Assembly (NCBI RefSeq): GCF_000371965.1
Contig: NZ_AQUO01000001.1
Span: 2,178,001 to 2,242,000 of the forward strand
Origin: Paracoccus sp. N5
GTDB lineage: Bacteria > Pseudomonadota > Alphaproteobacteria > Rhodobacterales > Rhodobacteraceae
Reading direction: 5' to 3'
Length of the DNA: 64,000 bases
Under the pieces are notes generated by a model. That model was given only the letters and a program-made list of their open reading frames with translations. It made no database searches and had not been told where the DNA came from. The position numbers were made by a program, and so were the translations under genes. This document shows positions 26,721-38,628 of this stretch, in pieces; positions within the stretch are counted from its first letter, which is position 1, and each line of letters opens with the position of its first letter.

Positions 26721-27551
26721 ATGCATCACGACGTCTATGAGCTACGGAAGTTCTACTATACCCGCGCGCTGGGCCGGGTGGTGCAGCGCGTGCTGCGCGA
26801 CCGGCTGGGTGGCATGTGGCCGCCCGAGCAGACCCAGGGCATGACCGTGGCGGGCTATGGCTTCGCGGTGCCGCTGCTGCGGCCCTGGCTGGGGCGGGCG
26901 CGGCGGGTGATCTCGCTGATGCCGGGGCCGCAGGGGGTGATGGCCTGGCCGGCCGGGCTGCCGAATTGCTCGGCCCTGTGCGAGGAGACGGCCTGGCCGC
27001 TGGACACCGGCAGCGTCGACCGGCTGGTGCTGCTGCATGCGCTCGAGACCGCCGACCATCCGGCGGCGCTGATGGACGAGGCCTGGCGGGTGCTGGGGCC
27101 GGGCGGGCGGATGCTGGTCATGGTGCCGAACCGCGCCGGCCTCTGGGCGCGGTCCGAGACGACGCCCTTCGGCTTCGGCCGCAGCTATACCGCCGGGCAG
27201 CTGGATGCCCAGGCCCGGGCGGCGGGCTTCGTCGCCGAGGGCACCGGCGCGGCGCTTTACATCCCGCCCTCGGACCGGCGCTTCTGGCTGAAGAGCGCCC
27301 AGATGTGGGAGCGGGCGGGGCTGCGCATCAGCCAGGTGCTGGTGGCGGGCGTGGTGCTGTCCGAGTTCAGCAAGCAGGTGCAGGCCCCGGTCGGGCGCGG
27401 CCGCAAGGTCAGCGTGCCGAGCCCGCTGGCCGTGCTGGAAGGCATCGCCCGGCCGCGGCCGGCGGGGCAGGGCGCGGGGCGCACGGTGCGCGGGCGCACG
27501 CAGCCCGAATCTGTGGCACGATTCCCCGGCGCAGAGCCGGGCGGGAATTAG
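26721..27551 (+). CDS. Class I SAM-dependent methyltransferase
   Basis: A 276-residue methyltransferase-like protein of unknown substrate. The core has ARRVISLMPGPQGVMAWP in place of a classical GxGxG loop, then a motif II/III region CEETAWPLDTGSVDRLVLLHALETADHPAALMDEAWRVLGPGGRMLVMVPN typical of the Methyltransf_11 fold. The degenerate SAM-binding glycine loop is noteworthy. It is divergent from gloB with 51 bases between starts, so a functional link to glyoxalase II is possible but unproven. Confidence 0.8.
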   Translation: MHHDVYELRKFYYTRALGRVVQRVLRDRLGGMWPPEQTQGMTVAGYGFAVPLLRPWLGRARRVISLMPGPQGVMAWPAGLPNCSALCEETAWPLDTGSVDRLVLLHALETADHPAALMDEAWRVLGPGGRMLVMVPNRAGLWARSETTPFGFGRSYTAGQLDAQARAAGFVAEGTGAALYIPPSDRRFWLKSAQMWERAGLRISQVLVAGVVLSEFSKQVQAPVGRGRKVSVPSPLAVLEGIARPRPAGQGAGRTVRGRTQPESVARFPGAEPGGN

Positions 27552-27666
27552 CTTCGCGCGCGCGAGGCCGGCCGGCGCGGCGACTGTTTGCGCAATCGGG
27601 GTCGGGACCGGCGTCACATGGGTGCCGCAGGGGCCGCAAACCCTCGCATTTCCGTGTTCAAGGCGG

Positions 27667-27695
27667 TTGCGGCAGGGAAAAGCACCTGCTAGAGA
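27667..27695 (+). promoter_or_regulatory. Candidate promoter of the atp operon
   Basis: TTGCGG (27667-27672)-N17-TAGAGA (27690-27695), about 118 bases upstream of atpH. The match is modest. Confidence 0.4.
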
Positions 27696-27812
27696 CGCCG
27701 CAGATTTCGGGAAGGCCCTAGCCCGCCGTGCCATGGCCCCCATTTGACCCGCGCTCCGCGACAGACCGGCCCGAACGCCGGCCCGCCTGCGGAGCTTGCG
27801 CTAACCGGAAGG

Positions 27813-28378
27813 ATGACCGTGGCCAATTCCGCTTCGATTTCCGCTGATATCGCCGGGCGTTATGCGCAGGCCCTGTTCGATCTGGTCCGGGACGCGGGAG
27901 GGATCGACACCCTTTCAGCCCAGATCGACGACCTGGCCTCGGCCTATGACGCCAGCGCGGATCTGCGCGATCTGACCGTCTCGCCCCTCTACGACCGCCG
28001 CCAGCAGGAGGCCGCCATCGGCGCCCTGGCCGCCAAGATGGGCCTTTCGCCCGAGCTGGCGAATGTCCTGCGCCTGATGGCCCGGAACCGCCGGCTGTTC
28101 GCGCTGCCGCAACTGATCGCCAAGCTGCGCGGCCTGATCGCCGATGCAAAGGGCGAGGTCACCGCCGACGTGGTCAGCGCCCAGGCGCTGAGCGACGACC
28201 AGAAGTCCCGCCTGACCGACGCGCTGGCCGCGAAATCGGGCAAGAAGGTGAAACTGAACGCGCGCGTCGATGAAAGCCTCATCGGCGGCATGATCGTCAA
28301 ACTGGGCTCGCAGATGATCGACAGCTCGATCCGCTCGAAGCTCGCCTCCCTCCAGAATGCTATGAAAGAGGTCGGATA

Positions 28379-28379
<1 letters not shown>
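27813..28379 (+). CDS. atpH: F1F0 ATP synthase subunit delta
   Basis: Peripheral-stalk subunit (OSCP equivalent) that joins F1 to F0, 188 residues. Family motifs are ISADIAGRYAQALFDLVRDAG at the N-terminus and the C-terminal VDESLIGGMIVKLGSQMIDSSIRSKLASLQNAM. The start at 27813 has GGAAGG just upstream; a GTG two codons on is an alternative. It is the first gene of atpHAGDC, and its stop overlaps the atpA start as TAATG. Confidence 0.95.
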
Positions 28380-29914
<1,535 letters not shown>

Positions 29915-29926
29915 GGAGGGTGACAG

Positions 29927-30802
29927 ATGCCCAGCCTCAAGGATCTCAAGAACCGGATCGGCAGCGTCAAGAACACGCGCAAGATCACCAAGGCGATGCA
30001 GATGGTCGCCGCCGCGAAACTGCGCCGGGCGCAGGAGGCGGCCGAGGCTGCGCGTCCCTATGCCGACCGCATGGCCAGCGTGATGGCCGGGCTGACCGCT
30101 GCGGCGGCCGGCTCGGACAACGCGCCGCGCCTCTTGGCCGGCACCGGCGAGGATCGTCGCCACCTGCTGGTGGTGATGACCTCGGAGCGCGGGCTTGCCG
30201 GCGGCTTCAACTCGTCCATCGTCAAGCTGGCGCGCCAGCGCATGGCCGAGCTGCAAGCCCAGGGCAAGCAGGTCGAGCTGCTGACCGTCGGCAAGAAGGG
30301 CCGCGAGCAGCTGAAGCGCGAATACTCGCAGTATTTCGTCCATCACGTGGACATGAGCGAGGTCAAGCGCATCGGCTATGAGAACGCGCGCGGCATCGCC
30401 GACGAAATCCTGGACCGCTTCGACGCCGGCCAGTTCGACGTGGCGACGCTGTTCTACAACCGCTTCGAATCGGTCATCAGCCAAGTTCCGACCGCACGCC
30501 AGATCATTCCCGCCGTGGTCGAGGAAGGCGCCGAGGCCGGTGCCTCGTCGCTCTACGACTACGAACCGGATGAGCACGCGATCCTGAACGATCTGCTGCC
30601 GCGTTCCGTGGCGACCCAGGTCTTCGCGGCGCTGCTGGAGAACGCGGCCTCCGAACAGGGTGCCCGGATGAGCGCGATGGACAACGCGACCCGCAACGCC
30701 GGCGACATGATCAACAAGCTGACCACCGAATACAACCGGACGCGTCAGGCTGCGATCACCAAGGAACTTATCGAAATCATCTCGGGCGCAGAGGCGCTCT
30801 GA
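29927..30802 (+). CDS. atpG: F1F0 ATP synthase subunit gamma
   Basis: Rotor shaft of F1, 291 residues. The N-terminal helix MPSLKDLKNRIGSVKNTRKI and the C-terminal helix NATRNAGDMINKLTTEYNRTRQAAITKELIEIISGAEAL form the coiled coil that turns inside the alpha/beta ring. It has a strong GAGGAGG ribosome-binding site immediately after the atpA stop. Confidence 0.97.
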   Translation: MPSLKDLKNRIGSVKNTRKITKAMQMVAAAKLRRAQEAAEAARPYADRMASVMAGLTAAAAGSDNAPRLLAGTGEDRRHLLVVMTSERGLAGGFNSSIVKLARQRMAELQAQGKQVELLTVGKKGREQLKREYSQYFVHHVDMSEVKRIGYENARGIADEILDRFDAGQFDVATLFYNRFESVISQVPTARQIIPAVVEEGAEAGASSLYDYEPDEHAILNDLLPRSVATQVFAALLENAASEQGARMSAMDNATRNAGDMINKLTTEYNRTRQAAITKELIEIISGAEAL

Positions 30803-30820
30803 CACGTAGGGGTTAAACAC

Positions 30821-32245
<1,425 letters not shown>

Positions 32246-32254
32246 GGGGGCGAC

Positions 32255-32701
32255 ATGGCCGACACGATGCAGTTCGACCTGGTGTCGCCGGAGCGGAACC
32301 TGGTGTCCGTCCCGGTGCGCGAGGTGCGCCTGCCCGGCGCCGACGGCGATCTGACGGCGATGCCCGGCCATGCGCCGGCCATCGTCAACCTGCGCCCCGG
32401 CCTGGTGACCGTGGTCGCGGCGGACGGCAGTCAGACGGAATTCGCGGTGACCGGCGGCTTTGCCGAGATCAACAACGAATCCGTCACCCTGCTGGCCGAG
32501 CGCGGCCATCCGCGGGCCGAGATGACGCAGGCGGTCTTCGACGAGATGATGGCGCAAGCCCATCGTCGCGTGCAATCCGCCAAGGAGCGCGAATCGGCCG
32601 GCGAGGAAATCGTCGCCGCCGCCGTCAAGCTGCTGGCGGATATGGAGGCCCTTGGCACCCATATCGGGTTGGACCCGAACCACTCGAATTTCCCGCACTA
32701 A
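32255..32701 (+). CDS. atpC: F1F0 ATP synthase subunit epsilon
   Basis: Central-stalk subunit that contacts the c-ring, 148 residues. The N-terminal beta-sandwich (MQFDLVSPERNLVSVPVREVRLPGADGDLTAMPGHAP) is typical. The C-terminal helical part is short, as in alphaproteobacterial enzymes, where inhibition relies on the separate zeta protein (not seen in this window). It is followed by a strong terminator. Confidence 0.96.
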   Translation: MADTMQFDLVSPERNLVSVPVREVRLPGADGDLTAMPGHAPAIVNLRPGLVTVVAADGSQTEFAVTGGFAEINNESVTLLAERGHPRAEMTQAVFDEMMAQAHRRVQSAKERESAGEEIVAAAVKLLADMEALGTHIGLDPNHSNFPH

Positions 32702-32729
32702 GCGCGGGCATCTGGCGAAAAAGACAGCA

Positions 32730-32757
32730 AGCCCCGGAAATTCCGGGGCTTTCTCAA
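32730..32757 (+). terminator. Rho-independent terminator of atpHAGDC
   Basis: Stem AGCCCCGGA/TCCGGGGCT (32730-32738 and 32742-32750) with a 3-base loop, followed by TTCTCAATTGTTTCTC. Confidence 0.85.
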
Positions 32758-32815
32758 TTGTTTCTCAACCTTTTATCATCAGGATGCAGGGCATTCGGCG
32801 AGGGGAAGGCGGAAT

Positions 32816-33166
32816 TTGCGGCGTTTCGGACATTTTGCTGTCGGGGTCGAGCAGGGCTCGGTCGAGATGTTCTCGGCCTTCGAAAGCGGCGGTCCGATGT
32901 GGACCGGGCACGGGCCGCGGCTCGAGGTGCAGCACGTGCATTTCGACCAGGGCTTCGCCGAGCCGCCGGTGGTGCATGTCGGGCTCAGCATGTGGGACGT
33001 GGACCGCAACGCCAACCAGCGCGCCGACATCCAGGCGGTGCAGGTCACGACGCAGGGGTTCGAGCTGCAATTCCGCACCTGGGGCGATACCCGCGTCGCA
33101 CGGGTGCGGGCCAATTGGCTGGCCATCGGCCCGGTGCGCTACGAGGACGATTTCGACGCCGGTTGA
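32816..33166 (+). CDS. H-type lectin domain protein
   Basis: A 116-residue protein consisting of one H-type lectin domain: RLEVQHVHFDQGFAEPPVVHVGLSMWDVDRNANQRADIQAV and FRTWGDTRVARVRANWLAIG fit the family. H-type lectins bind GalNAc-like sugars in eukaryotes; the bacterial role is unknown. No signal peptide is present, so it would be cytosolic. The start is TTG, with GGGGAAGG about six bases upstream; the ATG at 32867 would remove conserved N-terminal sequence (FAVGVEQGSVEMFS). It lies just beyond the ATP synthase terminator. Confidence 0.85.
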   Translation: MRRFGHFAVGVEQGSVEMFSAFESGGPMWTGHGPRLEVQHVHFDQGFAEPPVVHVGLSMWDVDRNANQRADIQAVQVTTQGFELQFRTWGDTRVARVRANWLAIGPVRYEDDFDAG

Positions 33167-33797
<631 letters not shown>

Positions 33798-34568
33798 TCA
33801 GGCGCGGTCGAGGTTCAGCCCGATCAGCTCGGCCAGTTGCTGCGGATGGGTGATCGGCAGCATGTGCCCGGCGCCCGGCACCCGGGCGCGGCCCACGTCG
33901 GGCAGCCGCGTCGCCAACGCATCGGCAATCGCCGGGATCACCGGGGGCGAATCTTCGCCCATGACGATCAGCACCGGCGCGTCGATGGCCTCGAGCCCGC
34001 CTTCGCGCAGGATATTGGCGCTGTCGCGGCGCAGGGCTTCGTTGCTGGCCTGCACCAGCCGGATCTGGCGGACCAGCCGCGCCTTGGCGGTCGGTGTCTG
34101 CGCCTCCCAGTCGATGCCGCCCCAGACCGAGAGAAAGGCGCGCGTCGCCTCGATCTCGTCGCCCTGGGCCAGCCGCGCGTCGATGCGGTCCAGAAGCCCG
34201 TCATGCGCCGCGTCGGGTGCGGCCGCGAACAGCACCGGCTCGACCAGCGTCAGGCTGCGCACCGCCTCGGGCGCGGCGACGGCGATGCGCAGGGCTACGG
34301 TCGCCCCCATGCTGTGGCCGATCAGGTCCAGCGGCCGCGTCACCAGCCCGGCCACCGCCCGGGTGACGGCGGTGTGGTAATCCGGCGGCCCGCCGTCCCA
34401 GCCGGGGCTGAGGCCGTGGCCGGGCAGGTCGGGCGCGGTGACCTGGATGCGGTCGCGCAGCGCATACGCGATCGGTCGCCAACAGGAGGCATTGCCCATC
34501 ATGCAATGCAGCGCCAGTGCCGGCCGGTCGGCCTGGCCCGGCCATTCCCGCAGGTGCAGCCCGCTCAC
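33798..34568 (-). CDS. Alpha/beta hydrolase
   Basis: A 256-residue alpha/beta-fold hydrolase. The nucleophile elbow GHSMG is in LDLIGHSMGATVALRIAV, the oxyanion region is LHCMMGNASCW, the acid is probably in VLIVMGEDSPPV, and the catalytic His is in VPGAGHMLPITHPQQLAELI. The substrate is not predictable. It overlaps the upstream isomerase gene by 4 bases (ATGA), so the two are translationally coupled. Confidence 0.9.
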   Translation of the reverse strand: MSGLHLREWPGQADRPALALHCMMGNASCWRPIAYALRDRIQVTAPDLPGHGLSPGWDGGPPDYHTAVTRAVAGLVTRPLDLIGHSMGATVALRIAVAAPEAVRSLTLVEPVLFAAAPDAAHDGLLDRIDARLAQGDEIEATRAFLSVWGGIDWEAQTPTAKARLVRQIRLVQASNEALRRDSANILREGGLEAIDAPVLIVMGEDSPPVIPAIADALATRLPDVGRARVPGAGHMLPITHPQQLAELIGLNLDRA

Positions 34569-35164
34569 AGGCTGGCCAGATGCCGGTCCAGGAAGTCCAG
34601 CCGGTCCTGGCCCCAGAAGCGCTGGCCGCTTTCGCGCACGACATAGAAGGGCACGCCGAAGACCCCGGCCTCGGCTGCCTGTTTCAGGTTGCGGCCATAG
34701 GTCTCGGCGCCCAGGAACAGCCCCTTGTCGGCCAGGTCCGGGTCGAAGCCCGAGGCCGAGAGCTTGGCGCGGATCACCGCGTCATCGGCGATGTTTTCCT
34801 GGTCCGCCCAGACCGCGCGCAGGAAACGCTGCACCAGCCCGCCCAGATCGCCGCCGCCGGCCTCCTGCGCCGCGATGATCGCATAGGAGGAGGGCGCGGT
34901 ATTCACCGGAAAGAACGCCGGCTTCGGCACCATCGGCTGTCCCAGCCAATCGGCCCAGCGGGCCAGTTCCTGGTCGCGGTATTGCAGCCGGTTCGGGTGG
35001 CGGTCGGCCGGGCGCACGCCGCCGGTGCGGTCGAAAAGCTGCCAGGCATCCAGCGGCTTGTAGGTGACCGAGGCGCCATGCCGCGCCGCGAGCTGCTCCA
35101 GCCGGTCGCCGGCCAGATAGCACCAGGGGCTCTGCGTGCTCAGGTAATAGTCGATATGCGCCAT
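34565..35164 (-). CDS. 2-hydroxychromene-2-carboxylate isomerase-like (GST kappa/DsbA fold)
   Basis: A 199-residue protein of the DsbA-like/GST-kappa family. Residues 1-20 (MAHIDYYLSTQSPWCYLAGD) contain the family Ser-Pro-Trp active-site segment rather than a CxxC. The C-terminal GVFGVPFYVVRESGQRFWGQDRLDFLDRHL contains the cis-proline motif. The true substrate may be a glutathione conjugate rather than a naphthalene intermediate, since no aromatic pathway is nearby. It is the first gene of a two-gene unit with the alpha/beta hydrolase. Confidence 0.88.
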   Translation of the reverse strand: MAHIDYYLSTQSPWCYLAGDRLEQLAARHGASVTYKPLDAWQLFDRTGGVRPADRHPNRLQYRDQELARWADWLGQPMVPKPAFFPVNTAPSSYAIIAAQEAGGGDLGGLVQRFLRAVWADQENIADDAVIRAKLSASGFDPDLADKGLFLGAETYGRNLKQAAEAGVFGVPFYVVRESGQRFWGQDRLDFLDRHLASL

Positions 35165-35248
35165 GGCGGGGCCTCCGGGGTTTGCGGGCAAGCTAGCCCG
35201 GTGCTAAGCGGGGTGCAATCACACGAATCCACCCTTACGGAGCCAGCC

Positions 35249-36268
35249 ATGCCGGCCATGACCGAACCGAAGCTGATCGCGGGGAATGCGAACCGACCGC
35301 TGGCCAATGCCATCGCGCGGCGCATGTCGATGCATCGCGGGATGAATGTCGCCCCCATCGAAGCCCGCGTCGAGCGGTTCAACGACCAGGAGATCTTCGT
35401 CGAGGTCTATGAGAACGTCCGCGGCGAGGATATGTTCATCATCCAGCCGACTTCGAACCCGGCGAACGACAACCTTATGGAACTGCTGATCATGACCGAC
35501 GCGCTGAAGCGTTCGTCGGCCGACCGGATCACCGCCGTCATCCCCTATTTCGGCTATGCCCGCCAGGACCGCCGCGCCAAGGCGCGCACGCCGATCAGCG
35601 CCAAGCTGGTCGCGAACCTGCTGACCGAGGCCGGCGTGGACCGGGTGCTGACGCTGGACCTGCATGCGGCGCAGATCCAGGGCTTCTTCGACATTCCGGT
35701 GGACAACCTCTATGCCGCGCCGGTCTTTGCGCTGGACGTGAAGCATCACTTCCGCGACCGGCTGTCGGACCTGATGGTGATCTCGCCCGACGTGGGCGGC
35801 GTGGCGCGGGCGCGCGAGCTGGCGCAGCGCATCGGCGCGCCGCTGGCCATCGTCGACAAGCGCCGCGAAAAGGCCGGCGAGGTGGCCGAGATGACCGTGA
35901 TCGGCGAGGTGGCGGGCAAGACCTGCATCATCGTCGACGACATCTGCGACACCGCCGGCACGCTCTGCAAGGCGGCCGAGGTGCTGATCCAGCACGGCGC
36001 CGTCGAGGTCCACGCCTATATCACCCATGGCGTCCTTTCCGGCCCGGCGGTCGAGCGGGTGCAGAAATCGGTGATGAAATCGCTGGTCATCACCGATTCG
36101 ATCGAGCCGACCGACAAGGTGAAATCCGCCTCGAACATCCGCATCGTGCCGACGGCGCCGATGTTCGCCCAGGCGATCCTGAACATCTGGAACGGCACCT
36201 CAGTCAGCTCGCTCTTCGAGATCGAGACCCTGGGGCCGATCTACGAAGGTCTCTACACCGGCGCCTGA
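35249..36268 (+). CDS. prs: Ribose-phosphate pyrophosphokinase
   Basis: Makes phosphoribosyl pyrophosphate from ribose 5-phosphate and ATP for purine, pyrimidine, His, Trp and NAD synthesis; 339 residues. Conserved elements are RFNDQEIFVEVYENVRGED, the flexible loop YFGYARQDRRAKARTPISAKL, LHAAQIQGFFDIPVDNLYA and the PRPP-binding motif CIIVDDICDTAGT. The start at 35249 has ACGGAG seven bases upstream; ATG at 35258 is an alternative. It is followed by a strong terminator. Confidence 0.97.
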   Translation: MPAMTEPKLIAGNANRPLANAIARRMSMHRGMNVAPIEARVERFNDQEIFVEVYENVRGEDMFIIQPTSNPANDNLMELLIMTDALKRSSADRITAVIPYFGYARQDRRAKARTPISAKLVANLLTEAGVDRVLTLDLHAAQIQGFFDIPVDNLYAAPVFALDVKHHFRDRLSDLMVISPDVGGVARARELAQRIGAPLAIVDKRREKAGEVAEMTVIGEVAGKTCIIVDDICDTAGTLCKAAEVLIQHGAVEVHAYITHGVLSGPAVERVQKSVMKSLVITDSIEPTDKVKSASNIRIVPTAPMFAQAILNIWNGTSVSSLFEIETLGPIYEGLYTGA

Positions 36269-36289
36269 GCCGGCCGCCGGTGCGGTGTC

Positions 36290-36320
36290 AGACCCCGGCC
36301 GCAAGGTCCGGGGTCTTTTT
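36290..36320 (+). terminator. Rho-independent terminator of prs
   Basis: Stem AGACCCCGG/CCGGGGTCT (36290-36298 and 36308-36316) followed by TTTT. Confidence 0.92.
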
Positions 36321-36327
36321 CATGGGC

Positions 36328-36780
36328 TCACAGGAAGCGCGGGAACTCGATCTTGGGGCAGCGGTCCTCGATCACCGTCAGCCCGCGGGCGCGGGCCCAA
36401 TTCGCCGCCTGCGGATGACTGATTCCCAGCTGCATCCAGACCGTGCGCAGGCGCGGCAGATGCGCCATGGCCTGCTCCACGACTCCCGGCACCGCCTCGG
36501 CGCGGCGGAAGATGTCGACCATGTCCACGCCCGCCTCGGGCGGAATCGAGGCCAGGTCGGGATAGACATGCTCGTCCAGCATCATGCTGCCGGCATGGCC
36601 GGGATTGACCGGAATCACGCGAAAACCCTGCGATTTCAAATAGCGCGCCACGCCCCAGGACGGCCTTGCCTCATTCGGCGACAGGCCGATGATGGCGATG
36701 CAGCGGGTCGAGCGGGCGATACGCGCGATGTCGTCATCGGCCGGCGATGAGCCGATGTCGCGAAGAATAGCCAGGTTCAT
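36328..36780 (-). CDS. CoA-binding domain protein (YccU family)
   Basis: A 150-residue Rossmann-fold protein of the CoA-binding (YccU/DUF4463-like) type. The nucleotide-binding pattern AIIGLSPNEARPSWGVARYLKSQGFRVIPVNPG and later VDMVDIFRRAEAVPGVVEQA and VWMQLGI are typical. It is related to the N-terminal part of succinyl-CoA ligase alpha; the function of the stand-alone domain is unknown. It converges on prs. Confidence 0.9.
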   Translation of the reverse strand: MNLAILRDIGSSPADDDIARIARSTRCIAIIGLSPNEARPSWGVARYLKSQGFRVIPVNPGHAGSMMLDEHVYPDLASIPPEAGVDMVDIFRRAEAVPGVVEQAMAHLPRLRTVWMQLGISHPQAANWARARGLTVIEDRCPKIEFPRFL

Positions 36781-36965
36781 CTGATCCTCCCCCAGATCTC
36801 AACTTAGAGTGGCACGTAAAAAGCGCCCGGTCCAGTGTTCTGGCCGGGCGCAAGTCGCGGAACGAGGGACAGTGATCTGAACAAGACCGTTCCGTGGTCA
36901 AGTTCCCTAAATAAATGGGAACCGTGGCCAAAAAGTTCCACCCTGTTCACGAAAAAGTGAGAAAC

Positions 36966-37382
36966 TCACGGATTCATCCGGGCCCAGAAGGCCTTGGCGC
37001 GCATCAGCACCTGCTGCGGATCGGCCAGAAGCCGCGCGCGCGCGCGTTCCGAGCGCAGGAAATAGGTGCGCTGGCCGATCACCACGAAATACCGCGGATT
37101 GCCGGGTTCCGAGCGGCCCTCGGACAGGGCGACGACGCAAAGCCCGCCCAGCCCCGGCGCATAGGCGCCCGGATTCGCCTCGAAAAGATTGCGGTTCTGC
37201 TCGCTGGCGAAATGCCAGGCCTTGCCGCGCCACAGCGTCACTAGGTCGCTGCGCCCCGGCACCGCCGCATTGTCGGTGCCATAGGACACCGGATCCATGC
37301 CGTCCAATGCCCAATTCTGCGCCAATGCCGGCGAAACGGGCAGAAGAAGCAGGAGGCTGGTCAGCAGGGCGCGAATCATCAT
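36966..37382 (-). CDS. Exported YHS-domain protein
   Basis: A 138-residue protein with a signal peptide (IRALLTSLLLLLPVSPALAQ) and a YHS-type domain: GMDPVSYGTDNAAVPGRSDLVTLWRGKAWHFASEQNRNLFEANPGAYAP. In YHS proteins this domain can bind metal ions, but the canonical cysteines are reduced here, so metal binding is uncertain. A GTG two codons upstream of the chosen ATG is an alternative start. No clear ribosome-binding site was seen. Confidence 0.82.
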   Translation of the reverse strand: MMIRALLTSLLLLLPVSPALAQNWALDGMDPVSYGTDNAAVPGRSDLVTLWRGKAWHFASEQNRNLFEANPGAYAPGLGGLCVVALSEGRSEPGNPRYFVVIGQRTYFLRSERARARLLADPQQVLMRAKAFWARMNP

Positions 37383-37491
37383 GGGCACGGGCGATGGGGA
37401 AGATGCCTAGGATCTGGCAAATCGCCCGGCGATTCTCAACCGAGGCGGCGATTTTCTAGCGTCGATGTGATCCCGATGCCGCGCGCCGTGC

Positions 37492-38289
37492 TCAGCCGCG
37501 TGAGACCGCGTAAAGCGCCACCGCCGCCGCGTTCGAGACATTGAGCGAGCCGAAATCCGCCGCGAAGGGGATGCGGGCGATGCGGTCGCAGGTCTCGCGC
37601 GTGCGGTCGCGCAAACCGGGGCCCTCGGCGCCCAACACCAGGCACAGCGGCCGGCCCGCGACCTGTGCCAAGGCGTCGGGCAGGATCTCCTCGCCGGTGC
37701 CGTCGAGGCCGATCACCACATAGCCCATGCCCTGCAATTCGATCAGCGCATCGGCCAGGTTGGTGACGCGCAGATAGGGCTGGCGCTCGAGCGCGCCCGA
37801 GGCGGTCTTGGCCAGCGCGCCGGTCTCGGGGGCGCTGTGGCGGGCAGGGGCGAGGACGGCGCGGGCGCCGAAGACCTCGGCCGAGCGCAGGATGGCGCCG
37901 ACGTTATGCGGATCGGTGACGCGGTCCAGCGCCACCAGCAGCGGCTTGCCGGGCCCCGACAGCGCCAGCTCGGTCAGGCTGCCCCATTTCAGCGGCTTCA
38001 CCTCCAGCGCGGCGCCCTGGTGCACGCTTTCGGGCGGCAGCGGCACATGGCGGTCGAAGGTTCGGGCGTCGGTGATCTCGGGCTCGATGCCGGGGGGCAG
38101 GGCGCCCAGCCGGTCCAGCGCGTTCTGGGTCACCACGAGCCGCAGCTTTTCCCGCGCCGGATTGGCCAGCGCATCGCGCACCGCGTGCAGGCCGAACAGC
38201 CAGACGGTTTCCGCCGCCGCGGCGCGCCGGGCGCGCTCCTTGTCGATGACCCAGGTGGGTTTCTTGGTTTTCTGCGGTTTCTCGGCCAT
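37492..38289 (-). CDS. rlmB: 23S rRNA (guanosine-2'-O)-methyltransferase RlmB
   Basis: A SPOUT (TrmH-type) methyltransferase of 265 residues, expected to methylate the ribose of G2251 in 23S rRNA. The N-terminal substrate-binding domain (VWLFGLHAVRDALANPAREKLRLVVTQN) is followed by the knotted catalytic domain: motif 1 LDRVTDPHNVGAILRSAEVFG, motif 2 LVLGAEGPGLRDRTRETCD and motif 3 IPFAADFGSLNVSNAAAVALYA. Upstream, on the other strand, is tRNA-Tyr. Confidence 0.93.
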   Translation of the reverse strand: MAEKPQKTKKPTWVIDKERARRAAAAETVWLFGLHAVRDALANPAREKLRLVVTQNALDRLGALPPGIEPEITDARTFDRHVPLPPESVHQGAALEVKPLKWGSLTELALSGPGKPLLVALDRVTDPHNVGAILRSAEVFGARAVLAPARHSAPETGALAKTASGALERQPYLRVTNLADALIELQGMGYVVIGLDGTGEEILPDALAQVAGRPLCLVLGAEGPGLRDRTRETCDRIARIPFAADFGSLNVSNAAAVALYAVSRG

Positions 38290-38389
38290 GACGCACCTAT
38301 CCTTGGGCTTCTGGTAGCGCAGAAATCGCCGGGGATTGCAAGTTTCGCGGCGGTTTGCGGGCGGCGCGGATTTTTCCGGCGCTGACCGC

Positions 38390-38418
38390 TTGACGCCCGT
38401 GGCGCGGGCGGCTAATCA
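38390..38418 (+). promoter_or_regulatory. Promoter of tRNA-Tyr
   Basis: TTGACG (38390-38395)-N17-TAATCA (38413-38418), 27 bases upstream of the mature tRNA 5' end. Confidence 0.75.
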
Positions 38419-38445
38419 CCCCTCCACACGCCGGAAGCGTTCGGC

Positions 38446-38529
38446 GGGCGACGTGCTGCAAGGTGCGGCAGCGGACTGTAACTCCGCCGGGGAGACCCAT
38501 GCCTGGTTCGATTCCAGGGTCGCCCACCA
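38446..38529 (+). tRNA. tRNA-Tyr (GTA), with encoded CCA
   Basis: An 84-nt class II tRNA. The acceptor stem GGGCGAC/GTCGCCC is perfect. The anticodon stem GCGGA/TCCGC encloses CTGTAAC with anticodon GTA at 38478-38480. The variable region is 14 nt, and the T arm CCTGG-TTCGATT-CCAGG is perfect. The 3' end is encoded as ACCA. The D arm is weak: GCT/GGC with a G-U pair, and the expected U8 and A14 are not in place. The tRNA is therefore slightly atypical, but the assignment to tyrosine is clear. Confidence 0.88.
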
Positions 38530-38628
38530 CTTCTTCTGAAAACTGAACGAAATCAACAAAGTGGTGTTCCGCATTCGCGCGATGCGGCAGCATGCAAATC
38601 AATGGGTTATGACGCAGGTGTCCCGTAG

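Noticed and set aside
36902..36922. Palindrome GTTCCC-N9-GGGAAC as a LexA or other operator
   Set aside because: It does not match GAAC-N7-GAAC or GTTC-N7-GTTC, and no regulator candidate is nearby; it may be a chance hairpin between two leftward genes.
38336..38539. A 67-codon ORF across tRNA-Tyr
   Set aside because: Its C-terminal half is simply the translated tRNA-Tyr gene.
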